NCBI GenBank assembly: GCA_902363335.1
Contig: CABIZV010000006.1
Location: forward strand, 1-64,000
Direction: 5' to 3'
Length of the DNA stretch: 64,000 nucleotides
Source of the DNA: Enterobacteriaceae bacterium
Lineage (GTDB): Bacteria; Pseudomonadota; Gammaproteobacteria; Enterobacterales; Enterobacteriaceae
The translations under genes were made by a program, and so were the position numbers. Below are positions 8,623 through 16,055 of this stretch, in pieces. Under the pieces are notes generated by a model, which was not told where the DNA came from, ran no database searches, and saw only the letters and a program-made list of their open reading frames with translations. The first letter of the stretch is position 1, and the number at the start of each line of letters is the position of its first letter.

Positions 8623-8823
8623 GTGGACAATTATTGTGATTTAATTCGTCAACGCTATGCGGAAATTGCCAGCGGTGACTTAGGGTATATCCCGGATGCG
8701 CTGGGCTGTGTGCTTAAAGTTTTGAACGACGTTGCGGCAGATGACGCCCTTAGCGCGTCAGTCAGGGATAAAGCTGCTTATGCAGCGGCAAACTTACTGG
8801 TGAGCGATTATGTCGATGAATGA
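8623..8823 (+). CDS. yaeP: UPF0253 family small protein
   Basis: A 66-residue conserved enterobacterial protein of unknown function. The start is a GTG with a strong AGGAGG 5 bases upstream. Its last codons overlap the rof start by 8 bp, implying coupled translation. It is divergent from yaeQ; the 177-bp spacer is expected to hold promoters, and a TATGAT sequence at 8553-8558 is a candidate -10 without a clear -35. Confidence 0.92.
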   Translation: MDNYCDLIRQRYAEIASGDLGYIPDALGCVLKVLNDVAADDALSASVRDKAAYAAANLLVSDYVDE

Positions 8824-9070
8824 TACCTATCAACCCATCAATTGCGATGACTATGACAATCTCGAGCTTGCCTGCCAGCACCACCTTGTTCTGGCACTGG
8901 AACTAAAAGATGGTGAAGTGCTGCAAGCCAAAGCACGCGACCTGCTCTCTCGAAAGAACGTCGAGTATCTGGTCGTCGATAGCGCGGGCGAACTGCGCGA
9001 ACTGCGGCTTGACCGTATAACCAGCTTTAGCCATCCGCAGATTGGCACCGTGGTGGTCAGCGAATCATAA
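8816..9070 (+). CDS. rof: Rho-binding antiterminator
   Basis: An 84-residue Rof (YaeO) protein with an Sm-like fold that binds Rho and inhibits Rho-dependent termination. The sequence is nearly identical to E. coli (YQPINCDDYDNLELAC...). The start ATG at 8816 lies within the yaeP 3' end; an in-frame ATG two codons earlier (8810) is possible. It ends before a T-rich intrinsic terminator shared with the convergent tilS. Confidence 0.94.
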   Translation: MNDTYQPINCDDYDNLELACQHHLVLALELKDGEVLQAKARDLLSRKNVEYLVVDSAGELRELRLDRITSFSHPQIGTVVVSES

Positions 9071-9077
9071 TTGAACA

Positions 9078-9103
9078 ACGGGTGGCTTAGCCGCCCGTTT
9101 TTT
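9078..9103 (+). terminator. Terminator after rof, overlapping the tilS stop
   Basis: The stem ACGGGTGGC/GCCGCCCGT (one G-T pair) with loop TTA is followed by six T's. The loop TTA (9087-9089) is, on the other strand, the stop codon of tilS, so the terminator arm is embedded in tilS coding sequence. Confidence 0.85.
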
Positions 9104-10388
9104 CCCATCTCAGCGCTACGCCGTTCCCGCCTTCACAAACCCCATCTTGCGTGATGAAGTACCCCGCGGCGGCGATTAATGTTTCCCCATAAAATAGCAA
9201 CGGCGTGGTGTCGCGCAGCCAGGGCGGTACGCCGAGTTCCTGCCAAATCTTCTTTAGCTTGCGCCCACCGTTGCGACCAACGATATGCAGTTTCCCCGTT
9301 GCGTTAAAACGCACCGTGACCGCTTCATCCTGGTGCGGAGCGCGGATATCGCCCCCCGCCACCAGCGATAATTCACCAAGGTTATCGGGCAGAGAAAGAG
9401 AGGCTGTGGTATCAGGCCAGCCCAATACCGTGTCCGTTTGCCCGGGTAGCGCTTTTACGCACCACAACTGCTGCTGAAAGCGCCGCACCTCATAGCCACC
9501 GGAATGCACGCACGGCGTTGCATCTTCCCGCGCTAGCGCCACTTCATGCCAGATTCGCGCCAGCATTTCACGCGACGGCATTGGCGCATGATGTAACGAT
9601 AGCCAGCGTCTCAGGATAGCGGCACGCTTCGGTGCGCTCATCGTTACCATCGGCGCAATGGCCAGCGCACCTTCGTCTGACTGCAACCGCGAAAGTTCAT
9701 CTGCCAGCAGCTCATCCAGTAACTGCTCCTGCTCACCGCACAGCGCCGCACTACGCGCCACGGCATGGGCAAAATGCGGCCAGCGGGCATTGAGCTGGGG
9801 CAAAACGCGTAAGCGCAGGAAGTTACGGTCGTAGGCGTCGTCCTGATTGCTTTCGTCCTCAATCCACGTCAACGCATGTTTATGCGCCCAGCTAAGCAGC
9901 GACTCGCGCGAGTCATGCAACAAAGGACGCATCAGCCGCGTATGAGCAAACGGCGCATCGAACGGCATCGCCGATAATCCCGCCGGGCCGCTGCCGCGCT
10001 TGAGGGCTAGTAGCAAGGTTTCATTTTGATCGTCTTGATGCTGGGCAGTCAGCAATACTTCCCCGGCCTGCAACGTCTCGCGGAAAGCCTGATAACGCGC
10101 CTGCCGGGCTTCAGCTTCAAGCCCCGCCCCACTTTGCGCAAGCTGGACTCTTTCAACCACCAGCGGCACCTGCCATTTTTCACATACCTGCTGGCAATGT
10201 GTTACCCAGCTATCAGCATTGGCGCTGATACCGTGGTGGATATGAATTGCCCGTAACACAACGGAAGGGTCCTGTTGCCGCCAGCAGACCAGTTGATGCA
10301 GGAGCACCGTGGAATCCAGGCCGCCGCTAAATGCCACCAGAAACTGACGGTGCGGGGAGAGTCGTTGCACAAGTGAAGGTTGAGTCAT
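9087..10388 (-). CDS. tilS: tRNA(Ile)-lysidine synthetase
   Basis: A 433-residue enzyme that converts C34 of tRNA-Ile(CAU) to lysidine using ATP and lysine, which changes both codon and amino-acid identity. The N-type ATP pyrophosphatase P-loop SGGLDS is at about residues 21-26. The N-terminal catalytic domain (about 1-210) is followed by the TilS central and C-terminal tRNA-binding domains. It lies downstream of gloA2 on the same strand and is convergent with rof, whose terminator it overlaps. Confidence 0.96.
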   Translation of the reverse strand: MTQPSLVQRLSPHRQFLVAFSGGLDSTVLLHQLVCWRQQDPSVVLRAIHIHHGISANADSWVTHCQQVCEKWQVPLVVERVQLAQSGAGLEAEARQARYQAFRETLQAGEVLLTAQHQDDQNETLLLALKRGSGPAGLSAMPFDAPFAHTRLMRPLLHDSRESLLSWAHKHALTWIEDESNQDDAYDRNFLRLRVLPQLNARWPHFAHAVARSAALCGEQEQLLDELLADELSRLQSDEGALAIAPMVTMSAPKRAAILRRWLSLHHAPMPSREMLARIWHEVALAREDATPCVHSGGYEVRRFQQQLWCVKALPGQTDTVLGWPDTTASLSLPDNLGELSLVAGGDIRAPHQDEAVTVRFNATGKLHIVGRNGGRKLKKIWQELGVPPWLRDTTPLLFYGETLIAAAGYFITQDGVCEGGNGVALRWEKTGG

Positions 10389-10416
10389 CGTCGCATCATA
10401 AAAGAGGTATTGCCCG

Positions 10417-10429
10417 GCACGTTACCCGC
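10417..10429. repeat. 13-bp direct repeat, copy 1 (flanks gloA2)
   Basis: The sequence GCACGTTACCCGC occurs here and again at 10867-10879, 450 bp away, in the spacers either side of gloA2. This copy is also inside a hairpin (GCCCGG ... CCGGGC) that could end gloA2 transcripts. Confidence 0.6.
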
Positions 10430-10450
10430 CCGGGCTGAAACTGACAAGCC

Positions 10451-10840
10451 TTACTGCTGATAAAGCTCCAGCGGCAGGCCATCAGGATCGTTGAAGAAAG
10501 TAAAACGCTTATCGGTATACGGATCAACGCGAATCTCTTCACAGGCCACACCGTGGTTTTTCAGGTGCGCAACGGCGGCGTCAATGTCATCAACGCTAAA
10601 CGCCAGATGTCGCAGACCACAGGCCTCGGGGCGGCTCGGGCGCGCGGGAGGAAAAGGGAACGAGAACAGCTCAATCACATACTGACCGTTTAACGCCAGA
10701 TCGCCCTTCCACGAATCACGAGCTTCCCGGTACACCTCACTTTGCAACGTAAACCCGAGGATGTCGCAGTAAAAGGCCTTACTGACGGCGTAATCGGTCG
10801 CGATAATGGCAATATGATGAATCTGTTTTAATCCCAGCAT
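10451..10840 (-). CDS. gloA2: VOC-family metalloenzyme, glyoxalase I-like
   Basis: A 129-residue single-domain vicinal-oxygen-chelate protein, orthologue of E. coli YaeR/GloA2. Metal-ligand positions typical of glyoxalase I can be seen: His in HHIAIIA, Glu in YVIELFS, His in LRHLAFS and Glu in PLELYQQ. The substrate is not firmly known; a minor glyoxalase role has been proposed for the family. It lies between ldcC and tilS on the same strand, flanked by a 13-bp direct repeat. Confidence 0.85.
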   Translation of the reverse strand: MLGLKQIHHIAIIATDYAVSKAFYCDILGFTLQSEVYREARDSWKGDLALNGQYVIELFSFPFPPARPSRPEACGLRHLAFSVDDIDAAVAHLKNHGVACEEIRVDPYTDKRFTFFNDPDGLPLELYQQ

Positions 10841-10866
10841 GAATGTTCTCCGTTAACCTTGTACCA

Positions 10867-10879
10867 GCACGTTACCCGC
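10867..10879. repeat. 13-bp direct repeat, copy 2 (flanks gloA2)
   Basis: This is the second exact copy of GCACGTTACCCGC, in the 50-bp spacer between the ldcC stop and the gloA2 start. Confidence 0.6.
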
Positions 10880-10890
10880 GCAGACCGCAA

Positions 10891-13041
10891 TCACGCAACC
10901 CCTTCCGGGGTTTTTAGGACTCGCACGCGATAGACGCCGTTTTCATCGCGTTTCGCACCGTGAATGTCGGTTTCAAAACCCGGATAATGTCGCCCGATGG
11001 AGCAGAGCATCAGCAGAAAATCGAGCACTGAGCGGCTCTCTGCGGTGATCATTTCCCCCGGCATCAACAGCGGTACGCCCGGCGGATAAGGCAGGATCAT
11101 ATTTGCCGAAATGCGTCCAACGAGATCTTCCAGCGCGATGGTTTCCACCTCGCCTTTGATCTGCTTTTGCCAGGCACGGTGCGGCGTGAGTTTCATTTCC
11201 GGCAAAACGTCGAATGCCCGCAGCATCAGGCTTGACAGGTCGTGTTGACGGATCAAGCGGTGGATCCCTTGCGCCAGATCCTGGATACGCATATTGCGAT
11301 AAAAATCAGGATCTTCCGCATAGAGATCCGGCAACATATTCTTCACCCGCAAATTGAGGTCATAAGCGCGTTTAAATTCAGTTAACCCGCGCAGCAGCCC
11401 CATTGCCCGCGTTTTATCAATGCCAATACTAAACAGGAACAGCAGGTTATACGGGCCGGTCTTCTCGACAACCACGCCGTGCTCGTCGAGGTATTTCGCC
11501 ACCAGCGCCGCCGGGATCCCCTCCTCGCTCATGTTGCCTTGTTCATCCATCCCCGGGGTCAGAATCGTAACTTTTACCGGGTCGAGGAACATATGCTCGG
11601 CGTCGGCATCCGTAAAACCATGCCAGTTTTCACCCGGCGATACCGGCCAGCACTCCGCCTCGTCAATCTCCTCCGGCTGCCAGATATCGAAGAACCAGCT
11701 ATCGGACTCTTCCCGCAAGCGCTGCACTTCTTTGCGAAAATGCAGCGCGCGCTCCACCGACCGGTTGATCAGCCGCTTTCCTGCATTGCCGCGCAGCATT
11801 GCCGCCGCCGTCTCTATTGAGGCGACAATCGGATAACTTGGCGAGGTTGAAGTGTGCATCATAAAGGCTTCGTTAAAGGTGTCTTCGTCGTAGTCACCTT
11901 TAATGTGGATTAACGACGCCTGTGATAACGCGGCCAGCATCTTATGCGTGGACTGCGTTTCATAGATAACCTTCCCCGCCACGCGCTCCCCGCTCATTCC
12001 ACTTTTCCCCTGATAGATCGGGTGGAAATGGGTGTACGGCACCCAGGCAGAGTCGAAGTGAATCGATGGCACATCAAGGGTTTGCTTTATCCAGTTGGTG
12101 TTGTACAGCAGGCCATCGTAGGTGGAGTTGGTGATCACCGCATGTACCGGCCACTGCGCGTTTTCGGTGCTATCAACCTTTTGCTGTAGGCTTTCGCGGG
12201 TAAATTCTCGCTTCGGTATACCGCCCAATATGCCCAGCGCATTGCGCGTTGGCTTAAGCCACAGCGGCACCACGTCGCTCATCATCAGTAGATGCGCCAA
12301 TGATTTATGGCAGTTACGGTCAATCAGCAACGTACTGCCGCTCGGCGCGGCATACATGCCAACAATTTTATTTGAGGTCGACGTGCCATTAGTGACCATA
12401 TAGCTCTGCTCTGCGCCAAAGGTGCGGGCAATATATTCCTCAGCTTCTAGGTGCGGCCCGGTATGATCAAGCAGCGAACCCAATTCTGTTACCGAGATAG
12501 AGACATCGGCTTTAAGCGTATTGGCACCAAAAAAATCGTAAAACAGACAGCCTACCGGGCTTTTCTGATAAGCCGTGCCCGCCATATGGCCGGGCGTACA
12601 GAAGGTGTATTTGCCTTCGTTGACGTAGGTAAATAGCGCTTTGGTGAAAGGAGGGGTGATATTATCGAGGTACTCGTCATTATACTGACGGATGCGCGTC
12701 GCAATATCTTCGGCCTGGCCCAGCGCATATTCAAAGAACCACAGCGCCATACGCATGTCATTGGCACTCACATCCATCGTCGAGTGAGCATTAATAAAGG
12801 CGTAAAGCGGCAGGTATTCGTTAAGCTGGTTTATTTCGCCGCAGAGATCGACACTGTATTCATCCCAATCGAAAATAACGCCGCTAATACGCGGGTTGTG
12901 CTCAATTAATTTCAGCAGGTCAGCGCTATTTTGTGGCCAGATGATTTTAAAACCCTGCGCTAACAGCGCGGTCTCAAGCTCTTTTATCGGCTCATCTTTA
13001 TAGTAAACGCCGTGTGGCCCCATAATGGCGATAATATTCAT
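10891..13041 (-). CDS. ldcC: Constitutive lysine decarboxylase
   Basis: A 716-residue PLP-dependent lysine decarboxylase (cadaverine formation, acid resistance and polyamine supply). It has the N-terminal wing/flavodoxin-like domain (1-about 130), the PLP fold with Lys367 in STHKMLAAL (the position used in E. coli), and a C-terminal domain. It has three more residues than E. coli LdcC (713). The start at 13041 is chosen for a GGAGGG ribosome site and the conserved MNIIAIMG; the frame is open for about 95 more codons upstream without homology. No cadBA genes adjoin it, consistent with the constitutive enzyme. Confidence 0.95.
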   Translation of the reverse strand: MNIIAIMGPHGVYYKDEPIKELETALLAQGFKIIWPQNSADLLKLIEHNPRISGVIFDWDEYSVDLCGEINQLNEYLPLYAFINAHSTMDVSANDMRMALWFFEYALGQAEDIATRIRQYNDEYLDNITPPFTKALFTYVNEGKYTFCTPGHMAGTAYQKSPVGCLFYDFFGANTLKADVSISVTELGSLLDHTGPHLEAEEYIARTFGAEQSYMVTNGTSTSNKIVGMYAAPSGSTLLIDRNCHKSLAHLLMMSDVVPLWLKPTRNALGILGGIPKREFTRESLQQKVDSTENAQWPVHAVITNSTYDGLLYNTNWIKQTLDVPSIHFDSAWVPYTHFHPIYQGKSGMSGERVAGKVIYETQSTHKMLAALSQASLIHIKGDYDEDTFNEAFMMHTSTSPSYPIVASIETAAAMLRGNAGKRLINRSVERALHFRKEVQRLREESDSWFFDIWQPEEIDEAECWPVSPGENWHGFTDADAEHMFLDPVKVTILTPGMDEQGNMSEEGIPAALVAKYLDEHGVVVEKTGPYNLLFLFSIGIDKTRAMGLLRGLTEFKRAYDLNLRVKNMLPDLYAEDPDFYRNMRIQDLAQGIHRLIRQHDLSSLMLRAFDVLPEMKLTPHRAWQKQIKGEVETIALEDLVGRISANMILPYPPGVPLLMPGEMITAESRSVLDFLLMLCSIGRHYPGFETDIHGAKRDENGVYRVRVLKTPEGVA

Positions 13042-13079
13042 GCTTCCCTCCTGGATAATCCTGATGAAAGCATAATAGC

Positions 13080-13110
13080 AATCATGCCAGTGCATCGCAC
13101 TGGCATGATT
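13080..13110 (-). terminator. Perfect 14-bp hairpin after the chitinase gene
   Basis: The arms 13080-13093 and 13097-13110 are perfectly complementary with a 3-nt loop, 8 bp past the chitinase stop. A U-run is lacking on the minus strand (GCTATTATGC), so it may act mainly as a transcript-stabilising or partial terminator before ldcC. Confidence 0.65.
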
Positions 13111-13117
13111 CTGGATC

Positions 13118-14905
13118 TTACATCGCCTTCCAGGCATCTCCCCAGGCAATACCCGCACCTGGCTCGTAGTAAGTTGGTGCAACATTACACCATGCCCCTT
13201 CCGGCAGAGGTTTGCATTGGTACAACGCGCCGTGGTTATTGACGATATCACCCGCTTTCCAGGTCTGGCTTGCGCTCCAGGATGGATAGCTGACGGTGCC
13301 ACCTTCGTCTCCACCTTTAGTTTCATCCGTAGCTGCCGCTTTAGCCTTCACGTTCAAGGTATAAGTGGTGGTGCTGGATAATGTGCCGTCGCTAACCGTC
13401 AGGCTTACGACATACTGCGCATCTTTATCGCTTTCAGGTGCGGCGAAGGTGATGACAGCTTTATCCTGACCGCTCAGCGTTTGCCCATCCTGCGACATCC
13501 AGGTGTAGGTCAGTTTATCGCCATTGGCATCGGTAGAACCTGCGGCACTCAGGGAAACCTGACTTCCCGCTTCAACTGCACCGATCGGGCCGGCAATCTG
13601 CGCTACAGGCGCCACGTTCACGGCTGGTGCTGGCGTAGTATCTTCGGTCGTATCCGCCGGTGTCTCCGCAGTACCATTATCATCAACCACCGTCACGTTG
13701 AAGTGTTTCTGAACACACTTCGCATAATCGCCCTCTTTGAACGCGCTATAAGGCGTCTGGTAGCCGACTAACTGACAGGCGTTGGTTTTACCGTCAGCGG
13801 TCTCAGCGCTCCATCCCCAGTCCATTTCCCAGTAGATTGGCAGAGCGCCCGCGCCGCCTTCATCAAACTGCTTCATGTTCTTACAGCCGAGAACTTCATT
13901 ATCGGCAATCGGCACCTTCAGATAGTTGGCAAACTCTTTGTAGTAGGCAATACGATTCAGAGATTGCGCATTTTCTTCTGCCCCGCCGCACTCGACGCCG
14001 CCGTTGATAATCTGGATGGTGACGCCAAAACCGTCGACCAGACCGTTCGCTTTATCGTGGTCGTTCGGCTGCCAGGTGCCGTCAATAACGTGCAGCATAG
14101 ATGGCTTAGGCGGCTGCGGATAAACAAAGAAGAAGACGGCGCTGGCCAGGTTCATCCAGGTATCCGCCACCATCTCCGGTTTATCCAGCAGTGGACGGAC
14201 GTCACCGTCATACATGGCATCAGAGAATGGGCCATAGTTGTAGTTATAGGAGAGCTGTTTTGCCCCACGGCCAAAGTAGCTCAGATAGTCACCGTCTTTA
14301 TCTTTCCCGCAAGGCCAGGTCTGCCCCTGCCAGATGTCCGGGTTACATTCGCCGTTATAGCCGCCCTTCTGCCCTTCAACCCAACCCACTTCACGCAGAT
14401 AGACCAGCGCCTGGCGCCATTCTGGAATATCACGCCAGCTCTCATGTCCGCCGGTTTCCTGGGCAAAGTGCGCAAACATGGTTGCCAGAGATTTACGGCA
14501 AATGGCATCGCTATCACGACCATCGGTATAGGTGCCGCAAACGGCCGGGAATTTGCCAATCGCTTTCAGGAAGTTGGAATAGGTGTATTCCGCTGCGCGC
14601 ATTGGGAACAGGTATTCCCAATCCTGCTCGCTCAACACACTTTCAACGCGCTTAACGTTTGCCGGGTTAGCCGCGCGCCCCGCTTCAATCTTCTCCACTT
14701 CGCTGTTAGGCAGCGTTTGAATGGAAGACTTAACCGAATTCATGAGTGGGAAATCGGTCAGCGCTTTTTCTTTTGCCGCGAGATCGCTCGCCTTGATGGT
14801 GGTCGCCTCGGTAGCCCCCAGCAGCGGTGCCGCATGAGCAGCCCCAAGACTTAACATGATCCCTGCGGCCACGGCGCTTAATGAAATAATTTTAGATGTT
14901 GCCAT
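13118..14905 (-). CDS. Secreted GH19 chitinase with PKD and CBM5/12 domains
   Basis: A 595-residue protein. A Sec signal peptide is cut after AHA (residue 25). The GH19 domain (about 90-405) shows FAHFAQETGGHE with the likely acid Glu150, the second signature YFGRGAKQLSYNYNYG (210-225) and the IINGGVECGG stretch (299-308), all as in plant-type chitinases. A PKD-like domain (about 431-520) and a C-terminal CBM5/12 chitin-binding module (about 541-595, W543, W549, W572, W588, W592) follow. The predicted role is hydrolysis of chitin outside the cell or in the periplasm. It is absent from the E. coli ldcC-accA junction, so it is an accessory insertion. AAGGAG precedes the ATG at 14905; an upstream ATG at 14989 would bury the signal peptide. 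Confidence 0.93.
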   Translation of the reverse strand: MATSKIISLSAVAAGIMLSLGAAHAAPLLGATEATTIKASDLAAKEKALTDFPLMNSVKSSIQTLPNSEVEKIEAGRAANPANVKRVESVLSEQDWEYLFPMRAAEYTYSNFLKAIGKFPAVCGTYTDGRDSDAICRKSLATMFAHFAQETGGHESWRDIPEWRQALVYLREVGWVEGQKGGYNGECNPDIWQGQTWPCGKDKDGDYLSYFGRGAKQLSYNYNYGPFSDAMYDGDVRPLLDKPEMVADTWMNLASAVFFFVYPQPPKPSMLHVIDGTWQPNDHDKANGLVDGFGVTIQIINGGVECGGAEENAQSLNRIAYYKEFANYLKVPIADNEVLGCKNMKQFDEGGAGALPIYWEMDWGWSAETADGKTNACQLVGYQTPYSAFKEGDYAKCVQKHFNVTVVDDNGTAETPADTTEDTTPAPAVNVAPVAQIAGPIGAVEAGSQVSLSAAGSTDANGDKLTYTWMSQDGQTLSGQDKAVITFAAPESDKDAQYVVSLTVSDGTLSSTTTYTLNVKAKAAATDETKGGDEGGTVSYPSWSASQTWKAGDIVNNHGALYQCKPLPEGAWCNVAPTYYEPGAGIAWGDAWKAM

Positions 14906-15033
14906 AGTTATTCTCCTTATCTCCTTGTTGGCTGCCTGAACTGGCTTAATGCCCGGCAGTGGTTGCAGGTTGCTGGAGAACAACATCATTGGCTAATCAC
15001 TTTCCCTCATTCGTGTCTCACCAAATATCACAT

Positions 15034-15060
15034 AAAAAAAGGGCCGGAAAATCCGGCCCT
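15034..15060 (-). terminator. Intrinsic terminator after accA
   Basis: On the minus strand the stem AGGGCCGGA/TCCGGCCCT (9 bp, 3-nt loop) is followed by seven T's, 24 bp past the accA stop. It separates the dnaE-accA transcript from the chitinase gene. Confidence 0.92.
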
Positions 15061-15083
15061 TAGCATTAAAATGATGTGATAAA

Positions 15084-16043
15084 TCAGGCGTAGCCGTAGC
15101 TCATCAGGCGCTGATAACGGCGGTTGAGCAGGTCTTCTTTGCTCAACACATCAAGATCGGCCAGGTCGGCCAGAATCTGCGCTTTCAGCGATGCCGCGAT
15201 AGCTTCCGGGTTACGGTGCGCGCCACCCAGCGGTTCTGGAATGATGGAATCGATGAGCTTCAGTTCTTTCAAACGTGGAGCGATGATACCCATAGCTTCA
15301 GCCGCCAACGGCGCTTTGTCCGCGCTTTTCCAAAGAATAGACGCACAGCCTTCTGGAGAGATAACGGAATAGGTGCTGTATTGCAGCATATTCACTTTAT
15401 CGCCCACGCCAATCGCCAGCGCGCCGCCGGAACCACCTTCACCGATAACGGTGCAGATAACCGGAACGCTCAGACGTGACATTTCACGCAGGTTACGGGC
15501 GATAGCTTCAGACTGACCGCGTTCTTCCGCACCGACGCCAGGGTATGCGCCCGGGGTGTCGATGAATGTCACGATAGGCATGTTAAAGCGCTCGGCCATT
15601 TCCATCAGACGCAGGGCTTTACGGTAACCTTCCGGTGCCGGCATGCCGAAGTTGCGACGGATTTTCTCTTTGGTTTCACGACCTTTCTGGTGACCAATGA
15701 TCATCACCGGACGACCATCCAGACGTGCGATACCACCGACGATAGCTTTATCGTCAGCATAAGCGCGATCGCCCGCCAGTTCGTCAAATTCATCAAACGC
15801 CAGACGGACATAATCCAGGGTGTACGGACGCTGTGGATGGCGTGCCAGCTGGGCTACCTGCCATGCGCCGAGATCGGCAAAGATTTTGCGCGTCAGTTCT
15901 ACGCTTTTTTCGCGCAGACGATGCACTTCTTCGTCGATATTAATATCCAGTTTCTCATCCTGACGGCTAACCGCAGTCAAAGAATCGATTTTTGCTTCCA
16001 GCTCTGCAATCGGCTGTTCAAAATCAAGGAAATTCAGACTCAT
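15084..16043 (-). CDS. accA: Acetyl-CoA carboxylase carboxyltransferase subunit alpha
   Basis: A 319-residue alpha subunit of the carboxyltransferase half of acetyl-CoA carboxylase. With AccD it transfers CO2 from biotinyl-AccB to acetyl-CoA, the committed step of fatty acid synthesis (cytoplasm). It has the crotonase-like fold with the oxyanion-hole glycine stretch GEGGSGGALAIG. Same length as E. coli and near identical. It lies 12 bp after dnaE, in the same transcript. Confidence 0.98.
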   Translation of the reverse strand: MSLNFLDFEQPIAELEAKIDSLTAVSRQDEKLDINIDEEVHRLREKSVELTRKIFADLGAWQVAQLARHPQRPYTLDYVRLAFDEFDELAGDRAYADDKAIVGGIARLDGRPVMIIGHQKGRETKEKIRRNFGMPAPEGYRKALRLMEMAERFNMPIVTFIDTPGAYPGVGAEERGQSEAIARNLREMSRLSVPVICTVIGEGGSGGALAIGVGDKVNMLQYSTYSVISPEGCASILWKSADKAPLAAEAMGIIAPRLKELKLIDSIIPEPLGGAHRNPEAIAASLKAQILADLADLDVLSKEDLLNRRYQRLMSYGYA

Positions 16044-16055
16044 AGTATTCCTGTA

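Noticed and set aside
13964..14854. A 296-codon open frame opposite the chitinase gene
   Set aside because: Low-complexity basic protein without domains; the GH19 gene on the other strand has a ribosome site, a signal peptide and family motifs.
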